From NCBI GenBank assembly GCA_900466575.1, contig UBMP01000020.1, positions 62,001 to 126,000 of the forward strand: DNA of 64,000 bases, in the 5' to 3' direction. Below are positions 42,657 through 54,005 of the stretch, piece by piece; within the stretch, counting starts at the first letter, position 1; each line of letters starts with the position of its first letter. The position numbers and the translations under genes are program-made. Source of the stretch: Hyphomicrobiales bacterium (GTDB lineage Bacteria > Pseudomonadota > Alphaproteobacteria > Rhizobiales > Rhizobiaceae). The notes under the pieces are model-generated. The model searched no databases, had not been told where the DNA came from, and was given only the letters and a program-made list of their open reading frames with translations.

Positions 42657-43258
42657 CGCCAGCGATCCGTCTTCGCCATCCATTCCCGCGTGCGGGCTTC
42701 CGGATCAGCATTCAGCGTGATGTCGGTGACGACGGCGGCGCTGTCGGCGCCTTGCGCGAAAACACCATCCAGCCGTTCCGGCCTCAGCCCGCCGATGGCG
42801 ATGAGGGGGAGGTGCACGACCTTGTCCTTCCAGACCCGAATGCGCTCCAGACCCTGCGGATCCCATTTCATCTGCTTGAGAATGGTCGGATAGATCGGCC
42901 CCAGCGCCACATAATCCGGCTTTGCGGCTAGCGCCGTTTCCAGCTCCGCCTCGTCATGGGTGGAGAGGCCGAGCTTCAACCCGGCGGCGCGAATGGCGGC
43001 GATATCGGCCTCGGCCAAATCTTCCTGGCCGAGATGGACGAAATCGCAACGCTCTTCGATCGCAATCCGCCAGTAGTCATTGATGATCAGCTGGCAGTCA
43101 TGGGCAGCGCAGATCTCCTTCGCGCGGCGGATATGCGAACGCAGCACCTCCTCCGGCTTGTCCTTCATGCGCAATTGCACGAGCTTGACGCCGATCGGCA
43201 CAAGTCGCTCGATCCAGTCGGCGCTGTCAACGATGAGATAGAAGGGGTCGAGCTTCAT
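42653..43258 (-). CDS. thiE: Thiamin phosphate synthase
   Basis: 201 residues. Joins HMP-PP and thiazole phosphate. TIM-barrel with VQLRMKD (pyrophosphate-binding), [55 protein letters not shown] and AAVVTDI. The start ATG overlaps the thiG stop region (43255-43258), and its stop overlaps the thiD start, so the genes are translationally coupled. Confidence 0.96.
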   Translation of the reverse strand: MKLDPFYLIVDSADWIERLVPIGVKLVQLRMKDKPEEVLRSHIRRAKEICAAHDCQLIINDYWRIAIEERCDFVHLGQEDLAEADIAAIRAAGLKLGLSTHDEAELETALAAKPDYVALGPIYPTILKQMKWDPQGLERIRVWKDKVVHLPLIAIGGLRPERLDGVFAQGADSAAVVTDITLNADPEARTREWMAKTDRWR

Positions 43259-44028
43259 GCGAAGACGGCCTTTCCGATAACGGGGGTGGAGGGAACGGCC
43301 ATGTCGCGCGGCTCGAGCAGCCCGGCGCGATAGCCTGCGTGACCGGCGTCGATCGCGGAGGCGAAGGCGCGCGCCATGGCGACGGGGTCGGCGGCGCCAG
43401 CAACGGCCGTGTTGAGGAGCACGGCATCATAGCCAAGCTCCATGGCCTGCGCCGCATGGGACGGGCGGCCGAGGCCCGCATCGACGATTAGCGGAACATC
43501 CGGAAAATGCGCCCGCACGGAGACAAGCGCCGCCGGATCGACCAACCCACGCGCCGAGCCAATGGGCGAGGCCCCGGGCATCAGCACCTGGCAACCGGCC
43601 TCCAGCAGCTTTTCGGCGACGACGAGATCGGCGGTCGTATAGGGGAAGACCTTGAACCCATCGGCGCAGAGTTCCCGCGCCGCCTCGACCAGCGCAAAGA
43701 CATCGGGCTGGAGCGTATCGTGATGGCCGATGACTTCGAGCTTCACCCAGTCTGTGGCGAAGAGATCGCGCGCCATGCGGGCGGTCAGGATCGCCTCTTT
43801 CGACGTATGGCAGCCGGCGGTATTGGGCAGGACATGGACGCCGAGCGCGCGGATCGTCTCGAAGAATTGTCCCCCGCGTCCTCCACCGGCCGTCTCGCGG
43901 CGCAGCGACACAGTGACGATCTCGGTGCCAGACGCGCGGATCGCCGCTTCCATGATGGCAGGCGAGGGATAGCGCGCTGTGCCCAGCAGCAGGCGCGAGG
44001 CCAATTGGGTGCCATAGAGCGTCAGCAT
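43255..44028 (-). CDS. thiG: Thiazole synthase
   Basis: 257 residues from the ATG at 44028; a longer open frame to 44211 overlaps thiS in another frame and is rejected. Builds the thiazole ring from dehydroglycine, DXP and ThiS thiocarboxylate. Motifs: [34 protein letters not shown], the Schiff-base Lys in [55 protein letters not shown]. Between thiS (1-bp gap) and thiE. Confidence 0.97.
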   Translation of the reverse strand: MLTLYGTQLASRLLLGTARYPSPAIMEAAIRASGTEIVTVSLRRETAGGGRGGQFFETIRALGVHVLPNTAGCHTSKEAILTARMARDLFATDWVKLEVIGHHDTLQPDVFALVEAARELCADGFKVFPYTTADLVVAEKLLEAGCQVLMPGASPIGSARGLVDPAALVSVRAHFPDVPLIVDAGLGRPSHAAQAMELGYDAVLLNTAVAGAADPVAMARAFASAIDAGHAGYRAGLLEPRDMAVPSTPVIGKAVFA

Positions 44029-44029
44029 G

Positions 44030-44227
44030 TCAGCCCCCCTGTTTCGGCGCGAGGATTTCGATCCGGTCTCCGTCATTGAGCGCTGTCTGCGCGCGCTCGG
44101 TGCGGGGCACGAGATCGCCATTGAGAGCGGTCGCCAGCCAGTCGCCTTCGTAATCGAGGGCGGACAGCAGCGCGGAAAGCGTGCTCGCCTCGATCTGCTG
44201 CTCTTCGCCATTGATGATGAGTTTCAT
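44030..44227 (-). CDS. thiS: Sulfur-carrier protein ThiS
   Basis: 65 residues, ubiquitin-like fold, ending in the required Gly-Gly (ILAPKQGG), which is converted to the thiocarboxylate sulfur donor for ThiG. The start overlaps the thiO stop by 4 bases. No thiF is visible in the window, so the adenylyltransferase must be elsewhere (or MoeB-type). Confidence 0.95.
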   Translation of the reverse strand: MKLIINGEEQQIEASTLSALLSALDYEGDWLATALNGDLVPRTERAQTALNDGDRIEILAPKQGG

Positions 44228-45192
44228 GCGGTTGCACTCCTTCGTTGCGGCTCCGCCTCAAGCCGCACGGCCAGATCTTCCGCCAGGGCAGGCGCCATCA
44301 GGAAGCCGTGGCGGTACATGCCGTTGATCGCGAGATGCCGATCAGAACCGGTGATGCGCGGGATATTGTCGGCATAGGCGGGGCGGATGCCGGTGCCGGT
44401 TTCGATCACCTCCGCCTCGCCGAAGGCGGGGTGGAGCGTATAGGCGGCGTTCAGCAATTCCATCAGCGAGCGGGCGGAGATCGGCCCGTCATGTTCGCTC
44501 TCGATCATCGTCGCGCCGACCATGAAGCGCCCTTCGCCGCGAGGGACCACGTAGAGAGGGATTCGCGGATGAAGCAGGCGCACGGGGCGGGAAAGGGCGA
44601 TCTCATCGGTCTTGAGATAAAGCATCTCGCCGCGCACGCCGCGAAGCTGCGAGCCGGGCTGAATAGCGGCGCGGCCGGTGCAGTCGATGACTTGTGCAAA
44701 CGCCCTCTCATTGGCGTGGCGCAGGATTTTCACGCCCTTGCGGGTCAGCGCTTCGAGGAGTGCCGCCAGCGCTGGGCGAGGATCGAGATGTGCCTCGTCA
44801 CGGAAGAAAAGCCCGCGACGAAATCGCCCGGCCAGCGCCGGTTCGAGTTCGGCAATGCCGGCTTCGTCCAGCCATTCGTGGCGGCGGGTACGACGGGCAA
44901 AGCGCTCCAGCTCACTCTGGTCGCGGGCGGGTGCCACGAGCAGCGTTCCCTTGCGCTCGACCAGACCGGGCAATGCCTCGTCCCACCAGCCGATCGCCTG
45001 CTCTCCCGCATCAACCACGACCGCCGGTGCCGTCTCGCCCTCGCACCACGGGGCAAGCATGCCGCCGGCATAGTGCGACGCGCCCATGCCGGGGTCGGCG
45101 GGATCGAGGAGGGTAACGGTGTGGCCGCGCCGGACCAGCGCGAACGCCGCCGTGAGTCCGGCAACGCCGGCACCTTTGATGAGGATGGTCAT
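44224..45192 (-). CDS. thiO: Glycine oxidase ThiO
   Basis: 322 residues from ATG 45192 (AAAGGA upstream). The frame remains open to 45666, but that extension is antisense-like sequence overlapping thiC and the repeat, and is rejected. FAD-binding motif ILIKGAGVAGLTAAFALVRRGHTVTLLD, then GASHYAGGMLAPWCE (FAD/active-site loop), EAHLDPRPALAAL, FMVGATMIES, and GTGIRPAYADNIPRITG. Oxidises glycine to dehydroglycine for thiazole formation in aerobes. Separated from thiC by a 193-bp gap filled by a repeat element. Confidence 0.95.
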   Translation of the reverse strand: MTILIKGAGVAGLTAAFALVRRGHTVTLLDPADPGMGASHYAGGMLAPWCEGETAPAVVVDAGEQAIGWWDEALPGLVERKGTLLVAPARDQSELERFARRTRRHEWLDEAGIAELEPALAGRFRRGLFFRDEAHLDPRPALAALLEALTRKGVKILRHANERAFAQVIDCTGRAAIQPGSQLRGVRGEMLYLKTDEIALSRPVRLLHPRIPLYVVPRGEGRFMVGATMIESEHDGPISARSLMELLNAAYTLHPAFGEAEVIETGTGIRPAYADNIPRITGSDRHLAINGMYRHGFLMAPALAEDLAVRLEAEPQRRSATA

Positions 45193-45222
45193 GGGGCGGT
45201 CCTTTCGAACCTGAGCGAGGAT

Positions 45223-45363
45223 TGCCCCTCCCCAACCCTCCCCACAAGGGGGAGGGAGAGTGACCGTCGTGTCCCGACCTCTGATGAGACGGACAAGTTT
45301 CGCCGGGACGATGCCCCCATCCGTCTCCCACCTTGTGGGGGAAATGGCGGCAGCCAGAGGGGG
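45223..45363. repeat. Palindromic repeat element in the thiC-thiO gap
   Basis: Outer arms contain CCCCACAAGG (45240-45249) and CCTTGTGGGG (45331-45340) as exact inverted repeats, with flanking CCCTCCCC/GGGGGAGGG and CAGCCAGAGGGGGAC. It differs from the element in thiD, so a second rhizobial-type repeat family is present in the same operon. Confidence 0.75.
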
Positions 45364-45385
45364 ACTTCTTTCAAAGCCGCAGCAT

Positions 45386-47413
<2,028 letters not shown>

Positions 47414-47559
47414 GTGAATGCGCATATGTTAGGGGGATTTGACGGATGGCGTCAAGCGGGTTTGACGAAGGCCAGGTCGAACGCGGCGTGGTCAGAGCGC
47501 TTGCGTGGGTTCTCGACACGTCATATTTTGGGCGCTGTCGCCAAGAATGAAGCCTTGCC

Positions 47560-47793
47560 ATGAGTATCATCGTGAGCGCAGACGGGCAGATCACCATCCC
47601 GAAAGAGGTTCTTGAGCAACTCGGCATAGGCCCGGGCAGCAAGGTCTATTTCCGCCGCCACGCCGATGGCACGATCGAACTTGTGGGCGAGGAGGACCGG
47701 GAAGTTCCAGCGCATTTCCGGGATTTACTGGGACATGCGGGGCCGGGGCCCAGCACCGACGAGATCATGGACATGACGCGCGGTGAAGTGTGA
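47560..47793 (+). CDS. AbrB/MazE-type antitoxin (VapB-like)
   Basis: 77 residues with an N-terminal swapped-hairpin SpoVT/AbrB DNA-binding domain (SIIVSADGQITIPKEVLEQLGIGPGSKVYFRRHADGTIELV) and a C-terminal toxin-contact tail (HFRDLLGHAGPGPSTDEIMDMTRGEV). The stop overlaps the start of a PIN-toxin frame (GTGA), the usual antitoxin-toxin coupling. The toxin frame is broken, so this is an orphaned antitoxin. Confidence 0.9.
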   Translation: MSIIVSADGQITIPKEVLEQLGIGPGSKVYFRRHADGTIELVGEEDREVPAHFRDLLGHAGPGPSTDEIMDMTRGEV

Positions 47794-47984
47794 TTATTGT
47801 CGATACGAATGTGCTCCCGGATATCGCGACGAGCGCCGGGCGCAATGGTCCGTCTGAAAGCTTGCTGCCGCCTTCGATGCCGGCCGGCGCCGGAAGGCTG
47901 AAAGCAACGGACGGCGTTGAACATCGACAGCCTCAAAAATTTCGTCCCTCGATTTCCCCGCTCTCGCCACCTCACTTATCCTGA
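47790..47984 (+). pseudogene. Truncated PIN-domain (VapC-like) toxin remnant
   Basis: Begins MIIVDTNVLPDIAT, the first strand and catalytic Asp of a PIN nuclease, at a GTG overlapping the antitoxin stop. After ~14 residues the PIN pattern is lost and the frame continues with unrelated Pro/Ser-rich sequence for 64 residues in total, where an intact VapC is ~130. The later acidic residues are absent. It is almost certainly inactive, by frameshift or deletion. Confidence 0.75.
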
Positions 47985-48636
47985 AGGCCTCCCGCCACCG
48001 GATGGGCCATCGACGGTTGGCTCAGGCGGGAGGAGAGCCTGGTGGCATCCATCGTAACGTGCGGAGGATGTCATCAGGGGGCGCGGGCGGCATTGAGGCA
48101 AAAAACTCAATGAAACGACTCCCCCGATGGGCTGCGAATAGCTCGGCGGCCAGGCAGTGCCTGAGAACCCGTCTGCCTCCGCAGACGGTTTAGCGAGGCG
48201 GCCCGCGCTTGAGGACTGGAGTCGGATGAGGCTCCCCTCGGTAATCTCGACGGGTCGCGCTGGCGCTCCGCCGTATTTTTAAACTACCAATCAGGGCGGC
48301 GCGTCAGCGTGGCTCTCCGGAAGCTGATGTCCAGAGACAGGGGCGGAGGCGCAAAGACCGGAGGACAACTCGGGAGACGTTTTTCCCGAGGCTTTTGGCG
48401 CGCCTTATGCTGCCCTCACCACCGTCAGGCAGATCGCACCGGAGACAGGAACCATCATCCGGAAAACCGCGATGCCGCCGGTGTCGCCGCGCGGCTTGTT
48501 CCACCCTTCTTCCACGCTGCGAAAAGTATCCGTCTGCTGCGGCGGCAATTTCGGGTACCCCTCTTAACGGCTTCGACATATAAATAAAATCAGATACCAG
48601 AAGCGCGATTCGATCCCGCGCGCCGGAGACGTCTTG
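47985..48636. other. 650-bp region without a convincing gene, probably decayed
   Basis: Several short overlapping frames on both strands, none with a recognisable family or good ribosome binding site. A perfect hairpin CCGTCTGC-CTCC-GCAGACGG lies at 48169-48188, and CATTGAG/CTCAATG arms around an A-run near 48095. One plus-strand frame near 48390-48470 reads GAPYAALTTVRQIAPETGTI, faintly like the C-terminus of a LacI-type regulator, which would suggest gene decay. The promoter of the RND operon must be at its right end. Confidence 0.4.
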
Positions 48637-49731
48637 ATGGATATGAAGTTCCGAAACCGTTCACGTCGCGCGCTGGGCGTGGCGTTGATCTTCGCCCCCT
48701 GGATAGGCATCGGGCAGGCCATGTGCGCCGAAACGCCGGAATATACGCTCCAGGTCGTGGTCCAGAAGGCGCATCAATCGGACGTGTCCAAGCCATTGGA
48801 TGTCACCGGGACCATCGCGGCCGCCAAGAGCAGCGATCTTGCCTTCCGCGTGGGCGGCACAGTCGTCGAACGGCTCGTGCAGACGGGTGACACGGTCAAG
48901 GCTGGGCAGGTGCTGGCACGGCTCGGAACGGCCGAGCTTGAGGCGAATATCACCGCCGCCCAGGCAGGCGTCGCTTCTGCGAAGGCTACCCTCGATCTGG
49001 CCACGTCCGATCTCGCGCGGCAGAAATCGCTGCTCGACAAGGGCTTCGCGACCCGTTCGGCCTATGAACAATCGGCCAAGTCCGTGGATGTGGCGCAGGC
49101 GCAGTTGAACATCGCCCAGAGCCAGTTGCAGATCGCCGAGGACAACCTGTCCTACGCGGAGCTCAAGGCCGGCTCCGATGGCGTGGTCACGGCCGTCAAT
49201 GTGGAAATCGGGCAGGTCGTTCAGGCAGGGCAGGCAGTCGTCACGATTGCCAATGGAAATGCCAAGCAGGCGGTCTTCGACATCTCCGACGCGTTGATTG
49301 CGACCGGCGAGATCAAGAAGGCCCAAATCTTCCTCGTGGCGGATCCGTCGGTGAAGGCACAAGTGCAGCTGACGGAGGTCTCGCCGACGGTGAATGTGAA
49401 AACCGGGACGGTTCGCATCAAGGCCGATATCATCGATCCGCCGGCGCGCATGACGCTAGGCGCGGCTGTCGCCGGCACTGGCAGCAGTGCGCCGATTTCA
49501 GGCTTCTCACTGCCTTACAGCGCGCTTTCAAGGCAGGATGCCGAGCCGGTCGTCTGGGTCGTGGACCCGGCTACGAAGAAGGTCGCACCCCGGAAGGTCA
49601 ACCTTCTGCAGTATATCGGGCAGACGATGGTCGTGTCGGGCGACATCAAGGAGGGCGATCTCGTGGTCACCTCGGGGGGTATCTTCCTCAGTCCCGATCT
49701 GGTGGTCAAGTATACGGAGGCGGCGCGATGA
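48637..49731 (+). CDS. RND efflux periplasmic adaptor (membrane fusion protein), first of two
   Basis: About 364 residues from ATG 48637 (GGAGA at ~8 bp). N-terminal signal (RRALGVALIFAPWIGIGQAMCAE), then the HlyD/AcrA layout: first lipoyl half (DLAFRVGGTVVERLVQTGDTVKAGQVLARLG), an alpha-hairpin of Ala/Gln-rich coiled coil (~95-165), the second lipoyl half (LSYAELKAGSDGVVTAVNVEIGQVVQAGQAVVTIA), beta-barrel and membrane-proximal domains. Stop and next start overlap by 4 bp. It links the inner-membrane RND pump to an outer-membrane channel. Confidence 0.9.
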   Translation: MDMKFRNRSRRALGVALIFAPWIGIGQAMCAETPEYTLQVVVQKAHQSDVSKPLDVTGTIAAAKSSDLAFRVGGTVVERLVQTGDTVKAGQVLARLGTAELEANITAAQAGVASAKATLDLATSDLARQKSLLDKGFATRSAYEQSAKSVDVAQAQLNIAQSQLQIAEDNLSYAELKAGSDGVVTAVNVEIGQVVQAGQAVVTIANGNAKQAVFDISDALIATGEIKKAQIFLVADPSVKAQVQLTEVSPTVNVKTGTVRIKADIIDPPARMTLGAAVAGTGSSAPISGFSLPYSALSRQDAEPVVWVVDPATKKVAPRKVNLLQYIGQTMVVSGDIKEGDLVVTSGGIFLSPDLVVKYTEAAR

Positions 49732-50816
49732 AGGCCTTGAGTTGGTCCGCAACGGGATTGGCCGCACTGGCTGCGGCAGCGTTCCTGTCCGCCTGCGACG
49801 AGAAGAAGGCGGATGCGCCCGCCGTGGATCGACCGATTCTGACTGCGGTGGTGCAGTCGCGGCCGGACGTCGTGCTCGATTTCCCCGGCACGATCGAGCC
49901 GCAGATTTCAACGCAGAAAGCCTTCCGCGTGCCGGGGCAGGTTGTCGCCCGGAACGTCAATGTCGGCGACACCGTCCACAAGGGGGATGTGCTGGCCGTG
50001 CTCGACACCGCACAACTGAAGGAAGGGGTGCGCTCCTCGGAAGCCAGCGTGACCGGGGCTCAATCACAACTCACCAACGCGCAGTCGGTCGATGACCGTG
50101 CGAATGCGCTGGCAAAGGAAGGCTTCGCATCGCCGGCCCAGATCGAGAGCGCCAGCCAGAACCTCGCGGCTGCCAATGCCAATCTCGAAAGTGCCCAGGC
50201 GCAGCTTGCCATGGCGCGTGAACAACTGGGCTACGCCCAGCTGATCGCCGACTACGATGGCATCGTGACCGCATCCAATATCGAAGTGGGCGAGACGGTC
50301 GCCGCCGGTGCGCCGGCCATCACCATCGCCCGGCCTGACCTGCGGGATGCGGTGATCGATGTTCCGGACGATGTCGTGGGCCGCATCGCCTCCGGCGACG
50401 TCTTCGACGTCGCGACGCTCCTCCAGCCGGATAGCAAGATCGAGGGCAAGGTCCGCGAGATCGCGCCGAGCGCGGACAAGCTGACCCATACGGTTCGCGT
50501 CAAGATTTCGATCGGGAACGCGCCGCACGTCTTTCGGATCGGCACGACGATCGAGGCGACCGCCCGCCACACCGGAGCGGAGACCGTTCTGGTTCCCTCG
50601 GAGGCCGTGATGTCCGATGACGGCAAGCTGACGGTCTGGAAGTTCGACCGGGCCAGCTCGAAGGTCGTCAGGACCGAAATCGAGGCGGCGGAGGGACCGG
50701 GAACCAGCTATGTCGTCAAATCCGGCCTCAAGGGCGGCGATCTCGTCGCTGTAGCCGGAATTCATGCACTCAAGGATGGCCAGCAGGTCAAGCTCGTCGA
50801 GGAAGTCGCCCGATGA
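49728..50816 (+). CDS. RND efflux periplasmic adaptor lipoprotein, second of two
   Basis: 362 residues. Lipoprotein signal with lipobox LSAC (MKALSWSATGLAALAAAAFLSACDEKK). Same adaptor plan as its neighbour: FRVPGQVVARNVNVGDTVHKGDVLAVLD, coiled hairpin (ASVTGAQSQLTNAQSVDDRAN...), LGYAQLIADYDGIVTASNIEVGETVAAGAPAITIA, then a beta-barrel region (ISIGNAPHVFRIGTTIEATAR). The two adaptors share only the family pattern. Overlap of 4 bases with both neighbours implies one coupled translation unit. A soluble and a lipid-anchored adaptor may form a mixed hexamer. Confidence 0.9.
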   Translation: MKALSWSATGLAALAAAAFLSACDEKKADAPAVDRPILTAVVQSRPDVVLDFPGTIEPQISTQKAFRVPGQVVARNVNVGDTVHKGDVLAVLDTAQLKEGVRSSEASVTGAQSQLTNAQSVDDRANALAKEGFASPAQIESASQNLAAANANLESAQAQLAMAREQLGYAQLIADYDGIVTASNIEVGETVAAGAPAITIARPDLRDAVIDVPDDVVGRIASGDVFDVATLLQPDSKIEGKVREIAPSADKLTHTVRVKISIGNAPHVFRIGTTIEATARHTGAETVLVPSEAVMSDDGKLTVWKFDRASSKVVRTEIEAAEGPGTSYVVKSGLKGGDLVAVAGIHALKDGQQVKLVEEVAR

Positions 50817-53800
50817 AAAAGTTCAATCTCTCCGACTGGGCTCTCGAGCATCGCTCACTCGTCTGGTACTTCATGATCGTCTCGCTGGTCGCGGGCGTGT
50901 TCTCCTTCATCAATCTCGGACGCGAGGAAGATCCGTCGTTCACCATCAAGACCATGGTGATCCAGGCGCAATGGCCGGGCGCCACGGCCGCTGAAACTGC
51001 CGATCAGGTCACCGACCGGATCGAGAAGAAGTTGCAGGAGCTTCCCGAGCTCCATTACACCAAATCGATGACGGAGCCCGGCAAGGCGACGATCTTCGTC
51101 GAGCTTCTGGCCAACACGAAGGCGCGCGAGGTGCAGAACGTCTGGTTCCGCGTCCGCAACATGGTCAACGACATCACCTCCAGCTTCCCGCAAGGCGTCC
51201 AAGGGCCCTTCTATCAGGACACGTTCGGGGACGTGTTCGGCAACATCTATGCCTTCACGGGCGACGGTCTCAGCTATCGACAGCTGAGGGATTATGTGGA
51301 GAACGCCCGTTCGAGCATCCTGTCGGTTCCGGATATCGGCAAAGTGGACGTCGTCGGTGCCCAGGATGAAGTCGTCTATCTGGAATTCTCGCCGCGCAAG
51401 CTGGCCGCCTTCGGCATCGACCAGCAGGCGATGCTGAATGCGCTGCAGGAGCAGAACGCGATTGCGCCTTCTGGCGTCATCAATAGCGGCCCGGAGCGCA
51501 TTGCATTGCGCGTCACGGGGCAGTTCACGTCGGACGACAGCCTCCGCAACATCAATTTCCATATCAACGACCGCTTCTTCCGTTTGAGCGACGTGGCGAC
51601 CGTGACCCGGACCTATGTCGACCCGCCGACTTCCGTGTTCCGTTTCAACGGCCAGAACGCGATCGCGCTGGCCGTCGGCATGAAGGCGGGTGCCAACCTG
51701 CTGAACTTCGGCAAGGCTCTGGATGCGCGGCTTGCCGAGATACAGAAGACGCTGCCCATCGGTGTCGACATCCATCTTGTCGCCGACCAGCCGAAGATCG
51801 TGAATGAGGCCGTGGGCGGCTTTACCAAGGCGCTTTTCGAGGCCATCGTCATCGTTCTCGCGGTCAGTTTCGTCAGTCTCGGCATGCGGGCAGGGGTGGT
51901 GGTTGCGATCGCAATTCCTCTGGTTCTCGCCATCACCTTCATGGTGATGGAATATTCCGGCATCACACTGCAACGCATCTCGCTCGGAGCGTTGATCATC
52001 GCGCTCGGCCTTCTCGTCGACGACGCCATGATCGCCGTCGAGATGATGATTGCCCGGCTTGAAGCGGGTGATCCGCTCAACAAGGCGGCCACGGCGGTCT
52101 ATACATCGACCGCCTTCCCAATGCTGACCGGCACGCTGGTGACGGTATCCGGCTTCATCCCGATCGGTCTCAACACCAGTGCTGCGGGCGAGTACACGTT
52201 CACGATGTTCGTCGTGATTGCGGTGTCGCTGCTCGTTTCCTGGATCGTGGCCGTGCTCTTCACGCCGCTGATCGGCGTAACCATCCTGCCGGAGAAGTGG
52301 AAGAAGCATCATGAGGAGGGGCGCGAGAGCCGTTCCATGCGCCTCTTCCGTGGCGTTCTGCAGACCTGCATGCGCAATCGCTGGCTGACGATCATCGTGA
52401 CCTTCGTCGCCTTCGGGGTCTCCGTCTACGGGATGAGCTTCGTTCAGCAACAGTTCTTCCCGTCTTCGGACCGGACGGAACTCGTGATCGACTTTTCGCT
52501 GCCGAACAACTCGTCGATGGCGGAAACCACGGCGCAGATGACCAAGTTCGAAAATGACATGCTCAAGCGCAACGATGGTGTCGAGCATTGGTCGACCTAT
52601 ATCGGCGCCGGCGCGCCGCGCTTCGTGCTCGCCTTCGACGTCAAGCAGCCGTCTCCCTATTTCGGGCAGATCGTTGTCATCACCAAGGACATCGCAGCGC
52701 GCGAGAAGCTGCAGAAGGAGTTCCAGGACTACCTGGACAAGACCTTCCCCGGGACCGACAGCCTCGTGAAGCTGCTGGAACTCGGGCCGCCGGTCGGTCG
52801 TCCGGTCCAGTATCGCGTCAGCGGTCCGAGCGTCGACAAGGTCCGCGACTACGCCATGCAGCTGAAGACGGAGCTGAGCAAGGACCCGCACCTTGCCAAG
52901 ATCGTCTATGACTGGATGGAGCCCAGCCGCGTCGTCAAGATCGATGTCCTCCAGGATCGCGCCCGCCAGTTCGGCGTCAGCTCGAAGGACATCGCAACCA
53001 CTCTCAACGGTATTGTCGGGGGCATGACGGTCACGCAGCTGCGCGATTCGATCTACCTCATCAACGTCATGGTTCGGGCCGACAAGACGGAACGCTCCTC
53101 GATCGACGCGCTGGAGAACCTGCAGTTGCCGAACGCCACGGGCAATTCCATCCCGCTGTCGTCCATCGCCCGCTTTGAGTATACCGAAGAGCAGCCCGTG
53201 ATCTGGCGTCGCGACAGGCTGCCGACGATCACGGTGTCCGCTGCCATACAGGGGGACCGCGAAGCGCTCAACGTGGTTCAGGACCTTGAACCGGCCGTGA
53301 AGAAATTCGCCTCCAGCCTGGCGCCGGGCTACCAGATCGAGACCGGCGGCGTAGTGGAAAACAGCCAGGAATCGCAGCAGCCGATCATCGCCATCATTCC
53401 GGTGATGCTCCTGGTGATGTTCACCGTGCTCATGCTGCAGCTGCAGAGCTTCAGCCGGCTCTTCCTCGTCATCGCGGTCGCGCCCCTGGGCCTGATTGGT
53501 GTGGTTGCCGCCCTTCTGCCCAGCGGCGCGCCGCTCGGCTTCGTGGCGATCCTCGGCGTGCTGGCGCTGATCGGCATCCTGATCCGCAATTCGGTCATCC
53601 TGATCGTGCAGATCGAGGATCTGCGCAAGGAAGGGGTGAACGCCTGGAATGCCGTCCTCGAGGCGTCGATCCACCGTTTGAGGCCGATCATGCTCACGGC
53701 GCTTGCGGCCAGCCTTGGCCTGATCCCGATCGCCGAGGAGGTCTTCTGGGGGCCGATGGCCTACGCGATGATTGGCGGTATCGTCATCGGGACGGCGCTG

Positions 53801-53872
53801 ACGCTGCTCTTCCTGCCGGCGCTTTACGTGGCCGCCTTCCGGATCCGGGAGCCGAAGTCCGAAGAGGCCTGA
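50813..53872 (+). CDS. RND-family efflux permease
   Basis: 1,019 residues with the AcrB plan: TM1 near the start (SLVWYFMIVSLVAGVFSFINLG), two large periplasmic loops and twelve membrane helices. The proton-relay Asp pair is in ALGLLVDDAMIAVEMM, with GTLVTVSGFIPIGL and, in the second half, LVMFTVLMLQLQSFSRLFLVIAVAPLGLIGV and GVLALIGILIRNSVILIVQIEDL. The opening GREEDPSFTIKTMVIQAQWPGATA marks the subgroup often annotated as multidrug/solvent efflux. No outer-membrane factor gene follows, so it probably uses a TolC-type channel encoded elsewhere. No local regulator is intact upstream. The 1,064-residue minus-strand frame over it is a shadow. Confidence 0.95.
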   Translation: MKKFNLSDWALEHRSLVWYFMIVSLVAGVFSFINLGREEDPSFTIKTMVIQAQWPGATAAETADQVTDRIEKKLQELPELHYTKSMTEPGKATIFVELLANTKAREVQNVWFRVRNMVNDITSSFPQGVQGPFYQDTFGDVFGNIYAFTGDGLSYRQLRDYVENARSSILSVPDIGKVDVVGAQDEVVYLEFSPRKLAAFGIDQQAMLNALQEQNAIAPSGVINSGPERIALRVTGQFTSDDSLRNINFHINDRFFRLSDVATVTRTYVDPPTSVFRFNGQNAIALAVGMKAGANLLNFGKALDARLAEIQKTLPIGVDIHLVADQPKIVNEAVGGFTKALFEAIVIVLAVSFVSLGMRAGVVVAIAIPLVLAITFMVMEYSGITLQRISLGALIIALGLLVDDAMIAVEMMIARLEAGDPLNKAATAVYTSTAFPMLTGTLVTVSGFIPIGLNTSAAGEYTFTMFVVIAVSLLVSWIVAVLFTPLIGVTILPEKWKKHHEEGRESRSMRLFRGVLQTCMRNRWLTIIVTFVAFGVSVYGMSFVQQQFFPSSDRTELVIDFSLPNNSSMAETTAQMTKFENDMLKRNDGVEHWSTYIGAGAPRFVLAFDVKQPSPYFGQIVVITKDIAAREKLQKEFQDYLDKTFPGTDSLVKLLELGPPVGRPVQYRVSGPSVDKVRDYAMQLKTELSKDPHLAKIVYDWMEPSRVVKIDVLQDRARQFGVSSKDIATTLNGIVGGMTVTQLRDSIYLINVMVRADKTERSSIDALENLQLPNATGNSIPLSSIARFEYTEEQPVIWRRDRLPTITVSAAIQGDREALNVVQDLEPAVKKFASSLAPGYQIETGGVVENSQESQQPIIAIIPVMLLVMFTVLMLQLQSFSRLFLVIAVAPLGLIGVVAALLPSGAPLGFVAILGVLALIGILIRNSVILIVQIEDLRKEGVNAWNAVLEASIHRLRPIMLTALAASLGLIPIAEEVFWGPMAYAMIGGIVIGTALTLLFLPALYVAAFRIREPKSEEA

Positions 53873-53896
53873 GGCGTCTTGGCCAACCCGCTTCAA

Positions 53897-53929
53897 GCCG
53901 CGGCGTTCGAGCGAGCGCCGCGGCATTTT
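53897..53929 (+). terminator. Terminator after the RND operon
   Basis: GCCGCGGCG / CGCCGCGGC perfect stem, 10-base loop, followed by ATTTTC. Confidence 0.8.
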
Positions 53930-54005
53930 CATGCGCAATTCAGAAAGCTTTGAACTGCGTTCGGAAATCTGTAATCTGAAGCAAAACGAAAGCGGAGGGA
54001 TTTCG

